Origin: Lineus longissimus | Lineage: Eukaryota; Nemertea; Pilidiophora; Heteronemertea; Lineidae | Length of the DNA: 64,000 nt | NCBI RefSeq assembly: GCF_910592395.1 | Contig: NC_088308.1 | Location: 28,473,501-28,537,500, forward strand | Direction: 5' to 3' | Part shown: piece after piece, positions 11,717 through 22,828 of the stretch | Layout: the number at the start of each line of letters is the position of its first letter | How positions within the stretch are numbered: position 1 is the stretch's first letter | The notes under the pieces: model-generated | Told to the model about the DNA's origin: nothing | What the model saw: the letters and a program-made list of their open reading frames with translations, nothing else | Databases searched by the model: none | Program-made: the position numbers and the translations under genes

Positions 11717-13199
11717 CTATAGTTTGATATCAATTCCTCTCTCCGCTGCCACTTTCTTTGCATACTCCAGGAACTTCTTCTGCGTTTGTTTATAAAAAGG
11801 TATCCCTGTAGCTGTCCGGTTCATCCAGGCGTTGATGTTGGGGTATTTACTGAAGTCGTATTGTACAAGCTCGAGTTCGTGCATGACGATGCGGATGGAA
11901 ATATCAGCAATCGTCACCCTCTCCCCGGCCACGAACGTCTTGTTGCCGATGATTCCCTCAAACTGCTCAAGGCTAATCTCTACCTTCTCGAGTGCGTCAG
12001 GTGCAAGCTCCATATGTCTAATCAGCTTAAGCTGCAAGGATAAATAGGACGTAAAGGAAAGACTGGCGCAAATGTATAAACCGATCACGAAGAACGGCAG
12101 GGACCTTACTTTGAAATCAAACACCAGCAATTTGTTGTGGATGATGCCCGTCACCATCGTATCGTCGTATCTTTCATCGTTCCTCATGTCATTAGTACTC
12201 TACTCACAGCGTATCCATGTATGTTGGGCGCGAGTCGTTCAATATCAAAGTAGAGAGCCATATCGACCTGTGCCCTCTTTTGTGGGTCTCGTGGGTAGAG
12301 CGGGTTGTTGCCCCCGCCGTACTTGTCACAAAGATAGGCCATGATCGCACGACTGAAACAGAGAGAACTTATTTCCATGATATGGTTTATCTGTCCGGCT
12401 AAGTGCAAGAATATTTACATTCTACTTCTGTTCCTCCCTAGGTCGCCCGATAAAAACTTCAGAGTGCAACCCTGTTTTGGTTGTACCAATACTAGGTCCA
12501 ACTGCTGTTAGTGCGATTATGACCTTATATCGCCCCTTCTCCGAATTCGAACGTACTATGAACTGTGATTTATAATCTCCAAGTAAATAATGCATGCTTG
12601 TCTACACACCTTTCCCAAATCTTGAATTTTCCATCATAGAGCAACGGTATGGTATGGATTGGATTTGCCTAGGGGCAGAAAAGAAAGCCATGTTTTATCA
12701 TTCTGGGTGTGGTCTCATAGAATTAGTCCCAAAACAAAACAAATCTTCATGGAAGCTGTTGCACATTGTACATCTTATCTCGTTAACATGATGACATCAA
12801 ATGATACGTAGTACATCGTGTTCGATTAGTCTACATTAAATCTTATAACAACAGATGTTTGATTATTTGCTTACCGGGAGACAGTGGCTGGTCGGAACGC
12901 AGTTAATCATACGCAGCACGATCTGCCATCCAATGACATGATTACCCTCTAACATGACTGAACCCGTGGTTTGAATATCGATCTGATCGTGCAACTTGTA
13001 ATTGCAGCACAAGTCACTCTGGTCCTTGGGGACCGCCGCTATCACTCACCTTTTTGAATTCTGGTTTCAGAGATTCATTGGCAAGAAGGTCCACGTAATG
13101 AAACCGGAGGCACTCGCCCAGGCCTAGCAGTTTGGCCGTAATCAACACCGCCCTACAAGGCGGGCTTCCAATATTGAAATATATATCAAAGAAAGGCAT
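11717..13199 (-). CDS. Delta/epsilon-like glutathione S-transferase, gene 2 (complete, four exons)
   Basis: Four minus-strand exons join in frame into 222 residues, the usual cytosolic GST length: 13050-13199 (donor gtgagt, phase 0), 12610-12668 (59 bases, acceptor cctag, donor gtgtgt, phase 2), 12208-12352 (acceptor tttcag, donor gtgagt) and 11717-12031 (acceptor ccttgcag). GSPPCRAVLITAK holds the Ser12 typical of the delta/epsilon/theta group. NPIHTIPLL gives the cis-Pro (P58), and WES/R (E69-S70) is the glutathione-binding pair, split by the second intron. LCDKYGG and LYPRDPQKRAQVD are characteristic of delta/epsilon enzymes. T158-IAD161 is the N-capping box of the C-terminal helical domain. 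Expected role: cytosolic glutathione conjugation or peroxidase activity, working as a dimer. The gene is a tandem paralog of the one at 7809-10274, in the same orientation and with matching intron positions. Confidence 0.9.
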
Positions 13200-15005
13200 G
13201 CCAATTTTTATCGTCCGTCGAGCAAGTGATCAGTCCGCGATACCTGGCATGGAGTCAGTCAGCTATATTATGGGTCGTTGATCAAGTACCGATGATGTAT
13301 ATACATCCGTATACACTTGTGACTTTGACGAGACCCACATATGTCAACATAGGTTATTGACGGTCATTTTCTAGCGCCAATAGTGAAGAAGTCACGGTAT
13401 GCCACACTTTGATACCTTTATATTTTGATAGTTGAGCAAAAGAAAGAACGTATTGAACATGTCAGCTTGTATAACCGACTAAACCCTTGATGTCGGCCAC
13501 CATAAATGGCTTCACTTTGTCACATGAATGGTTCAGTGGGTTAACCAGTGCATCGTTATCGTCAGTGCCAACACATAAAACGGCATATTTTGAGGCAAAA
13601 AGTCAAAGGTCCCCATATCTCACGCTGATTGCCATTATTATCTCGAACAAGACGGTTCAACTGATAGCGTGGGTTGGCGTAATTGTCCCTTCACACCAAT
13701 TTCACGGTGTACTTTGAAATATCTGATTATGAAGAGGGGTTTCGGGGTATGGAATGCACAGCTAAGGAATTGGCGAAATAATGAAATTCGTCAGAATGAT
13801 CAGTTGATTATCAGTGGTCAGATCGCCGAGAGGTTGCTCAAAAGCAGCAGAATGGTGTACATTCTTGCCAGCAGTCGGCCTATGATCAATAGAAATGCTG
13901 TTGGTATTTGGTGGTTTTAGTCAGACTATAGTTCCCGATGAGGAGTCCTTGTAGGATGTGTCCTTTGCAATCTCTCCAAACGTACGAAGTTTGACGAGAC
14001 TTGAGCAACACCTATAGAATTGATGCAGTTGCGGTTTAGTTTTTACAACGTTACTTCATCGGCCTAGTTGTAGCAGGCGTATCAATAGTATTACAAGGAC
14101 AAGGCCAAATGGGAATGTCAAGAAAATTATGTGAGTCAAGAAATCCGTATCAGAAGATACCTCTGATCTTTTGAAGTCGTATCGATTTAGACTCTACCAC
14201 TGCCCAGTATTGATGTCCGGGCCTACTATAGTAAAAGGAGCAGCAGCAACTCGTAGTACTCATTCAGCATCAAATTATCTGGGTCAAAATCACAACGTTT
14301 CAATAATTAGAGGGTCATCAGCATCAGCATGCAGCATTCCGACCACCACAATTGCTATTAGTTTTATCGCAAGTTTCGGTGAACCCGTCGTCCTCTAAGC
14401 AGTATAAACAGGTCTATAATATACCCGGACATGCCGGGTAGTTGCAAATCTGTTTCCGAAAGTTTAGTATTTTGCAAAGATTTCGAATCGGATATTTCTC
14501 CGGGATTCTCCATACATGGTGCGAGCTTGGTGCTCCAGAGGTGATCTTCCGTCAGCAAAGTTAGCGCTTCTAAACGAAACTGGTAAGTGTTATACTATTC
14601 ACATTCCTTTATGAGCTACTATCGACACATGCCTAAAAAGAAAGTCCCATTGTAAAGGATTGACATATTCTGGCCAGAAAAAGGCAAATACAAACTCCTG
14701 GTGACATGACATGCCTGGAATGCCGATGGTCTATTGTCAAGGAAGTAAGTGATCCAAATTGAACATAATGAGTAATATGTCATCCCCAAATCATCTCCCC
14801 ATTTGTTTAACAGGAACTGCTTTTATTTGGTGATTGGCAGAAGGCCTACTCCATGTTTGCATCTTATTGTTTCCTACTGTATATTTTACCTATGGTACGG
14901 CCACACTAGTTAACAGTTAGCTGTTCTGGCAACATCTCCACGTGTTCCTTTGATTTTTAAATCCTATTTCGACTTGAAGGAGCTGAGGCGGCAGCTGTGA
15001 CCAAC
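13200..15005. other. Region between GST gene 2 and TMEM26 gene A
   Basis: The GST gene 2 promoter (minus) and the TMEM26 gene A promoter (plus) should both lie here, in divergent orientation. A good plus-strand donor (CTG|gtaagtg, exon end about 14582) could end a non-coding first exon of the TMEM26 gene, with a possible acceptor just before 14980. A perfect 7-base hairpin (TACCCGG/CCGGGTA) sits at 14422-14440. Short open frames at 13487-13920 have no support. Confidence 0.4.
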
Positions 15006-17989
15006 ATGGGGTGCGAGTGCGCGGCGACCACTTGGGCGATCCTGATGGCCACAGGCACGAGGAGCCTGTTCGTTGCCCAGGGTTTGATCACAGTGTGGAG
15101 GGTGGTGGATGTCAAGTCTGACCCAAGGTACTGGTGCTTGCTTGTCGGTGTGGCCGCCCTGCTGCTGGAGACGGCATATACGCTAATAAGAAGAAAAGGG
15201 GCGGAGTTTAAATGGTGAGTACTTACACGTTGGCAGCAGCACTTTCAGTTGATATTCAGTTGTCATTGCTTAGGGGTGCATCTGGACCAGATCTCTTTAA
15301 ATACAACATTGTATCCTAAAGGACTTGCAGTCTGGTGAAACCACGCGCCTCCCTGCGATATCTCGTGATATTTGGGTGGTAGATCGCTCAGCTACAATCC
15401 AAACCTGCGTCAGGAATTGGCGGAGGCGCAATGACTTGGGACGAGGCTGAAGGCGTTGAATCAACTGGATATTGATCAGCCATCTTGTCTCATTTATGAG
15501 AGTACATTCCTGTAAAATGGGGTGGCTTTTTTATGCACATCAGTATATTTAGTCAGAAAGTTGGCAATCATAGTCATTGTTGACATAATAGTTGTTCTGA
15601 TATAATAACATCAATTACTACTGACCCTCCTGATAATTACAGGTCAATAACAGATGTAGTGATTCTCTCCGTGACCCGCGTTGCTGGATTCAAGTTATTT
15701 TACAACAAACATTCAATATCCTATCAATCTGTTTGTCAGCAATGATAATTTTGGGTAATTAAAATTAATTTTTGAGATGACTTGTCATTCTGTCAATATT
15801 CGAACTTTCGCTTCCTTACAGGTTTGCCCCAAGTTATCTATGCTTTTTGCTGTGTACTGTACCGGGTATATGGTTCTTAGAGCTTGACCGATGGGACCGG
15901 TTTCATGGAGCCCATCTTAAGAGTAACTCGTCATCAAACTCTTCATCCAAACCATTGGCAGAAGGACTATCAAGCATTTACGGGGTGAGTCGTCTATCTA
16001 TGGATAAACCAATGTCATGTAAAGCCATTGGTCGATGCTTGTGTATTGGAGAATGATGTGGTACGCTCATAAAGGACTATAGTATGTCGTAACGCGAGTG
16101 CAGTGTATAATCAAAGATAAGCAGAAGATATCTAGATCAGACTAATGTCGGGTAAAATTTGTTTGCGAATGCTTAACATACTTCCATCCATCCCTAGTTT
16201 TTAGAGATCATGTGATAAATATTCGCTAACTAGTTCAGCCAAATTATCGGATGCAAGCTATGGTCATGTTTGTATTTCTCTGCAATGTGAAGTCCACGCG
16301 ATACAATATCACTAACTTTTTACATAATGATTTCAAATTATGATCATTTGAGAAAATAAGCAATCGTTGATGTTTTTTGCTTTTGCAATCTATCAGCGTG
16401 AATGTACTGAGGCTTTGTTTGACATATGCCACTCAAAGAAGGCTTACATAGATTTGGTTGACTTTCAAACAACATGTAGAGATGGTTTTGTTGTCTGAAC
16501 ACAGAGCTAGTTATTCCAAACAGATCGCGGAATACGTTTTTACTTTATTTATTACAACAGTCACGCAGAAGAACGATATGTTTCCTAGCACCTTGGAAGG
16601 AACACAAAGAACCTAAGACGTGTCTATTGAACCCAGAGTTGTACAATGACACAAATGGCTTAATGACGTCATTATTAAGTCACCTGGTTCATCATGACTC
16701 GAAGGCAATTATGTAGTCAGATGTCGGAATTAAAAGCCACTTCTGTTGTTTTCTGGAAAAACCAATCGCTTTGTTATCCACGAAGATTAATGATTTACGA
16801 GCTCAGCATGTTGAGTAGGCTCTGTTTAGTAACACTCGCGCAACAGAAATCAGAGAGCTAAAGGTGACAGGTGATGCATAGTGTTGTTGGGTTGTTCATG
16901 TGCATTTCAATAGGTATTTAGGGTCAGCATCAAAACCGCCCGTCAAACTGACTACCCCAAGGTATAGTGGCGAAGATGGGGGATCACTGTAAGGGCCTGC
17001 CTAACTAAGATACACTGACTGCCTTTCTTGAACAAAGTGGAAATATGGTGCTGTCCTTTCCTCTTATTAAGATTGCCCTGTCAGTTCGACCTCGAACAAA
17101 CTTGATAAGTAGGCTACTAGCTGCTTTATGGGTTATCTTACTGTTGGCCAATCAATGGGATAAATAAACGACTTCACTGATGACCTGCTTTCTTCTACAG
17201 TTGTCCATCCCAATCTACCTGGACGCGGACACGTGGATCCAAGCCCTCCAACAGGTCCTCATGCTGTTACTGGTCCTTGCGAGATGGACACTACCCAAAG
17301 GGAAGATCAGTCGGGAACGTCTCTCACAGATCTTACTCGTCTACATCGCCTTGGCCTCGGACATCATTGAACTATTCGACCTGTACGAGCTGCAGCAGGT
17401 CATGCATGACTGGCTCATCTTCCGTGTGATTCTCATAGTGTGGACAGTCAGTCTAATGCAGTTCACTGTTGTGCTTGCTTCAGCACGTTCTCGAAGGTCG
17501 CCAATGGCTGTGGCCGGGACAAAAAGTACCACGTACACCACTAGAAGTGGCCGGCAGATTAACTGCATTGAGGTGCTTTCCCTGATCACCACCATGTTTA
17601 TCCAGGACATGCCGTTTTTGGCGATTCGGCTCTACATTGTCATCTTTTATGAAGTGATGAGCAACACACTGCTCTTCTTCGCGGCCAAGAATGCTCTGAT
17701 CATAGCAATGCAGTTGTACAGGCTCCTCATCATCACCTGCTGCACTGACGACGACAAAGATGGCGACGGGTTCGTTGATGAGGACGAAGATAATGTTGAA
17801 CCTGAAATGCCAGTGCCTTACGATGAAGAGGATTATGTGTCACCTACCCTTCGACGTGCCCAGAAAACCGTTAAAAATGAACGTTCTAGTGATGTCGAGC
17901 TGCTCAAGGTTTCCTTCAAACCAAAGTTTTCCACAGACAATGGTCATGGCCAACACTTGCCAGGTGCTGTACCAGAAGTGGCTGATTAG
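15006..17989 (+). CDS. TMEM26: TMEM26-family multipass membrane protein, gene A
   Basis: Three exons: 15006-15214 (donor gtgagt, phase 2), 15822-15984 (acceptor ccttacag, donor gtgagt) and 17201-17989 (acceptor cttctacag, to TAG). They encode 386 residues, close to vertebrate TMEM26 length. The ATG at 15006 opens MGCEC, matching the paralog on the minus strand. Family blocks are RKGAEFKW at the first junction, CTVPGIW in exon 2, LPKGKISRERLSQILL (155-170), ASDIIELFDLYE and MSNTLLFFAAKNALII (277-292). Several hydrophobic helices span exons 1-3. A Ser/Asn-rich segment after CTVPGIW has N-glycosylation sequons and is probably lumenal or extracellular. After the last helix comes an acidic tail with an EF-hand-like loop DKDGDGFVDEDE (309-320). 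TMEM26 function is poorly known; in mammals it is used as a beige-adipocyte marker. The final six codons and the stop are also the first half of unit 1 of a 44-base minisatellite. Confidence 0.92.
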
Positions 17990-18232
17990 CTAGTCAAAAG
18001 CAACAATCTCTGGTACCAGAAGTGGCTGATAAGCTAGTCAAAAGCAACCATCTCTGGTACCAGAGGTGGCTGATTAGCTAGTCAAAAGCAACAATCTCTG
18101 GTACCAGAAGTGGCTGATAAGCTAGTCAAAAGCAACCATCTCTGGTACCAGAGGTGGCTGATTAGCTAGTCAAAAGCAACAATCTCTGGTACCAGAAGTG
18201 GCTGATTAGCTAGTCAAAAGCAACAATCTCTG
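17969..18232. repeat. 44-base minisatellite, six units, overlapping the TMEM26 gene A stop codon
   Basis: Six head-to-tail 44-base units start at 17969, 18013, 18057, 18101, 18145 and 18189. Unit 1 begins within the coding sequence and contains the TAG stop at 17987-17989; the others lie in the 3' UTR. Units differ at a few positions (GAAG/GAGG, GATTAG/GATAAG, CAACAA/CAACCA) that alternate in units 2-5, giving an 88-base higher-order period. This indicates that dimers were amplified. Because 44 is not a multiple of three, adding units after the stop would not extend the protein in frame. Confidence 0.95.
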
Positions 18233-18280
18233 GTAACAGCTCGAATTTCTTCGGTGTAATTTGTATTAGGGACAGATGAC

Positions 18281-18417
18281 ACTGCCATCTGTAACACCAG
18301 AACTGAATTGACTGCCATCAGTAGGGAGATGGCACTGCCATCTGTAACACCAGAACTGAATTGACTGCCATCAGTAGGGAGATGGCACTGCCATCTGTAA
18401 CACCAGAACTGAATTGA
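18281..18417. repeat. 53-base tandem repeat, about 2.6 units
   Basis: Units start at 18281 and 18334, with a partial third from 18387. The full units appear identical over their length, which suggests recent duplication. Each unit contains the inverted pair GATGGC/GCCATC, so transcripts could form short hairpins. The array sits between the two convergent TMEM26 genes, just beyond the 44-base minisatellite. Confidence 0.9.
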
Positions 18418-18661
18418 ACTATAGGAAGATCGAACTTGTCTTAATTGACTGGTAACTTCTGCAGCAGGCAAAGGATTCTCCTCGCCACCCTGCCTACAAC
18501 CAATGCCAGACGAACTAATGGTGATCATGAACATTACTGGCCACTTTTTGACGATAGGTCATCTAGGCTTATTGATGTATCATCATAGATACTCAATGTG
18601 ACTTGTATTCATCAGCGTCTATTGCTTGGTAGCTGGTAGCAGTCTCTCTGTCATCAATGTA

Positions 18662-18667
18662 TTTATT
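18662..18667 (-). promoter_or_regulatory. Candidate polyadenylation signal for TMEM26 gene B
   Basis: TTTATT on the plus strand reads AATAAA on the minus strand, about 470 bases after the stop codon of the minus-strand TMEM26 gene. The predicted 3' end would stop short of the tandem repeats belonging to the opposing gene. Confidence 0.35.
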
Positions 18668-19133
18668 CACTGTACTCAAGTGTCAAAATTAATATCATTA
18701 CTGCAATGTATCAGGACAGAATATTAACAAATCTAATATATCTGCATGCTTGTCATTCAATTCACATGATTTGGTGTATTGACCAGGATGTCCTTGTCAT
18801 CTTCCTGGTCAGATGACACAACGAAGAAGTTGCGAAGTCATTTACATCTATTATAGAATATACTTAGTGTATACATGGTTCTAGCCTCACTCATTTCTTT
18901 ACCATTGGTTTTTGGGATGTCAGTAGTAGATGATGCCACAACGCCTACTGGTGGTAACTCATATCAACGCTGCACAGATATCTTAGATCAATTTGGATAA
19001 CTGTTTTGGAAGCACATGCCTCGCATACATGGCATAATTTGGTCTCGTAAAGCTTAAAGGTTATCATAAACTTGGATATTTGCTTTTGTAACATAGGCCT
19101 AACATATGTCGTAATCGCGGTGAAAACTTCTTC

Positions 19134-21158
19134 TCAATCGCATTTCCCCACATGCCCCTGCTCTGGGTCGCTCGGTTCATCAATGACCCCCTCATTATCT
19201 ACATCCTTTTCGGGCGACCCACAAACAATAATCGAAACTCTGTAAAACTGTAACGCTATAATCAAAGCGTTCTTTGCAGCAAAGAAGAGCAACGTATTAC
19301 TCATTTTTCTGTAGTAGGCGATGATGTATATTCTGATGAATAGGAATGGGACATCTTGCAGGGCCAGCGTTAGCATTAATGACAACACTTCAACTCGATC
19401 AACTTTGTAATCTTCGTCTATGTTTTGTTCCGCGTCCGTATTCATCGGGGCCACCATGACCGCCTGTGATTTTCTCGACTTTGACCCCGCGAGTACCAGT
19501 GTGAATTGCACTAAACTCAACGTCCATGTTACCAATATGATGTGGAAGAGTACAGTGTCTTTCATGACTTCCTCCATTTCGTACAAATCGAACAGCTCGA
19601 TGATGTCTGACGCCAATGCTATGTAGACCAACAGGATCTGAGAGAGGCGCTCTCGTGTGATCTCACCCTTTGGGAGAATCCATCGCGAGAACACCAACAG
19701 CAGCATGAGAACCTGTTCGAGTACCTCGATCCATTTGTTTGCCTCATCGGCAAAGGGGTCTTGGATGGTCAGCTGAAACCGATAACATATCATCATTAAA
19801 ATGTATACGAACTTTCAGACTAGGATTAGAGCCGAAAAACCGGTGACCTATTGGTCAGTCACAAATTCTATTCGGAATGACCATCCTCCAGCCGTGAGCA
19901 CACATTACTAACACCTATCCTTTTCTTTTTTGGCAAAAAGCATGACGTTCAAGAAAGGACTTCTTTTCTCCTGACTTCGACTTCAACATACATTCAATGC
20001 GTCGATCCCTTCAACGATGTCACACACCGTTTCGTTATCTTATCTTTCAGAACAAAAACAAAGTTGGTCTACCTTCTTTATATTGAATAAATGGAAATGC
20101 AGGTGAACAGTTACAGATCCATTGTAATGGTTGATAAACAAATTCCCCTCACGGTGCCTTATACAAACAGGTTTGTTTTGATGCAGAGTAAAGCTTTTAA
20201 TAAGTAAATGTTAGCTTTGCCATGCTCAAGGTTCTGCACAAGTTGTCGATCAGTTCCAAAACACGGATCAAGTTTGACACTGTGTGTAGGCTTATTTGGC
20301 TGAAACCCATTCATCATGTTGATCCTGTGCTTATACTCCTTGAATGTCATAGGTGTAACTAACTCTTCTCTGAATCACAGGTAATATCCACACCTGTTGT
20401 AAGAGCATCCCATCCTGGATTGTCTTTTTCTGACTGCTAGCTCTAAACTATGGACAAGAGAGATATTATGTGTACGTACCCCGTTTATAATGGTGAGGTT
20501 CGCATTAGTTGAATTGGCCTGGTTAGTTTTGGGGTTATTCCGCTTGTCCAGTTCGAGGAGCCAAATACCGGGCACTGTACACACAAGGAAACAAAAGAAA
20601 CTTGGGGAGAACCTAGAAAAAAAGGTAATGAAATAATATCAAACAAATTAGTTAATAATCATGCACTAACGCCTATTGCTTACAGACTAACTGGGTATCA
20701 ACTGACGACTACGTCTTTACCCGAGTTGAGATGACGCACATCTCCGAAACTGCTTCACGCGAACTGCAGAACTAAGCTCTGGTCTGCGCGTATCCATAGA
20801 CATCCCCTGTCTTTTCGGCAGCGGTCTGGCCCGAGACTACACCCAGGGCCAGAACAAGGGGGCAGAACAGAGAGGAAAATGCTCGAAGCCTCACTGCCCT
20901 CTTCCCCAACCAAGAACAAAAGGTTTACTGCGGACCAAAAACCTACCATTTAAACTCCGCCCCTTTCCTCTTTAACAATGTGAACGTGGCTTCAATAAGC
21001 AATGGAATGAGAGTTAGCAGTAGTAAATAATAGTACGAATTCCTTCCTTTGACTTCGACCAACCTCCACGTGGTGACAACACAGAGCAGGACGAACAAGC
21101 ACCTAGTCACAATCGCCTTGACGATGTTGAGCGTGGTGGTTGCACATTCACATCCCAT
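19134..21158 (-). CDS. TMEM26: TMEM26-family multipass membrane protein, gene B (paralog of gene A)
   Basis: Three minus-strand exons: 20947-21158 (donor gtaggt, phase 2), 20480-20612 (acceptor tttttctag, donor gtacgt) and 19134-19772 (acceptor ggtttcag, to stop). They encode 327 residues. Intron positions and phases are the same as in gene A. Shared blocks include MGCECA, KRKGAEFKW, CTVPGIWLLELD, LPKGEITRERLSQILL (148-163), ASDIIELFDLYE and MSNTLLFFAAKNALII. The loop after CTVPGIW holds Asn-Ser-Thr and Asn-Leu-Thr sequons. The cytoplasmic-type tail is shorter than in gene A but keeps an acidic, EF-loop-like stretch, DVDNEGVIDE (305-314). A short upstream ATG frame (ATG AAG TAT GGG ATG TGA) overlaps the start codon and could reduce initiation. 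A good minus-strand donor at about 21442 (GAAG|gtgagt) may end a 5' UTR exon. Confidence 0.92.
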
Positions 21159-22540
21159 ACTTCATGGTCTTGATATCACTGTTTTCTTGCGAGGAAAAGA
21201 AAGGATTAGAGTTTAATTTGGGGTAGGACAGTTTGTCGAACTATCAACGTTCACGCGGTAGAAAGGATTAGCATGGAAATATCTATCACATCTCATTTGC
21301 TATATTTGATATGGAGGACCTTTCAAAATTTGAATACAGTTTCAACTCTCAAGTAGTGCTATTCGTTCTCGTCCTATTACTGTCTCAAGTACAGATGGTA
21401 ATGTCTGTAGGTAAAGCTTCTATTAGTTTCTAATGAGCGACTCACCTTCTCAAAGCTAGATCCTAGTGTTCTTTAGACACCTTCAACCTCATATGTCAGT
21501 ATTTCAAAACAGCCAAAATATATATTCACCATTTCTGTCGCATCTGTGACCTCTTCTTAGAACACTTGAGACACCTCAACTTGAGATGGGTTTATACCTG
21601 TCCAAAACGCTACCACAGGTTGTGATTTCGACCCAATTCTCTCGAGTTTTATTGATAAGCTTAATCAGTGTTTGGTTTACACAACCAAATAATTGAGTTT
21701 CTAATGGAATATCATCAAAACCCAATCTTGCCCCAGGACAGGATTATTACCAGTAATTCAAGGTATGTCGTCTATACAAGGAGGTTAGAACTGCAGAAAT
21801 GAATGGGACCAGGTCCTCGCCTATATCGGGGCAGGATTAAGAGGCTGCGACCGGTGGCCCATCTATAGCCTTGTTCCAGTAACATTCCTTTACTTCCTCA
21901 TCACCTTGCATGCCTTGTTGGCAGGCACGACCCCTAAGATGGCGTCACTCTTTGGTGACTTATGGTATCGCTTCAGGGGATGTTATATCTGTTTCTCTAT
22001 GAACAAATCTTCAAATGATGGATTTTTTGCCTTAGGATTTTTTTGCCAAATCATTTGACAAGATCAACAAACGCATGCCCATAGTGTCAATAATCGAACA
22101 AGGTTGACAATTGTTACCGGGGATCTCATTTAATGACAAGTCTAGCGGCCGATTGGTATCACTTCTAACAAAATCTGCACCAAGCTTCTTTGCTATATCA
22201 ATTTAAGTCTAAAGGTAAAATTGTGACGAAAGGAGTCTCTGCGACCTCCGATCAGACTATCGGAGAAGGAATATCTCAGCAGCATAAGTGTCGAAACCAG
22301 TACAGTAATATGAGACAGTGATTTGATATTTGTAAAATGCTTGCGTTATCAATCGGGCTATCATTTTTTTTAAATCGAAAGTCTCATCACAAATCATGCA
22401 AGGGCACCTTCGAAGTACTATGAATCACTGGCCTGAATGTGTCAATATAACTTCGAGTATCGATTGAACATCGACGTATGTGACCAAGTCCGAATGATAA
22501 ATTTATCCACCGGTCGCAAGTCTGTCGCTATATTCTTTGT
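21159..22540. other. 5' flank of TMEM26 gene B and intergenic region
   Basis: This interval should hold the promoter and, if the donor near 21442 is used, a non-coding first exon of the minus-strand TMEM26 gene. No other gene or repeat was recognised. Confidence 0.45.
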
Positions 22541-22828
22541 TTATCTGACCGACCGCTTCCCCATGCCCATGTAACGGTAGAAATCGAAAGAAGTCCCGTA
22601 GTTGGAGTCGGGGCGTTTCCCATCTGAAAAGAGAGAGAAGAAGATGATCGTCTTGAAGTTGCCTAGTTGTCGCAAAGCAGTGTGTATCTCGACGCGAGAG
22701 AGCACGTTGATAGCATACTTGTTGGCCCCGCATTCTCGGGCAACTCCTCTCACCAGATAGTCTTGCGTTACGCATTCGAAAGGACTCTTTCGTCGTTTAC
22801 CATTCCTTGTGTCCGAATGAATGCTCAT
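22541..22828 (-). CDS. Coding-like segment with GKR-type cleavage motifs (unknown protein)
   Basis: A GC-richer, 95-codon frame on the minus strand has strongly C/G-ending codons (AAC, TTC, ATC, AAG, GTC), unlike its surroundings. Two readings are possible. Unspliced, it is the C-terminal part of an unrecognised protein. Alternatively, a very good acceptor (CTTTTCAG, pyrimidine-rich) at 22624-22625 starts a last exon 22541-22623 that opens mid-codon. This exon reads xGKR, a 17-residue stretch from PDSNYG to YRYMGM, then GKR-SVR and TAA. In that case a peptide bounded by Gly-Lys-Arg would be cut and C-terminally amidated, as in neuropeptide precursors. The unspliced frame has a further NGKRRK upstream. 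No signal-peptide exon was found, and the family is not recognised. Confidence 0.4.
   Translation of the reverse strand: MSIHSDTRNGKRRKSPFECVTQDYLVRGVARECGANKYAINVLSRVEIHTALRQLGNFKTIIFFSLFSDGKRPDSNYGTSFDFYRYMGMGKRSVR

Noticed and set aside
12863-13045. Minus-strand frame in GST gene 2 intron 1 that loosely resembles the missing GST segment
   Set aside because: The phase-correct exon with the expected residues is at 12610-12668, so this frame is not needed.
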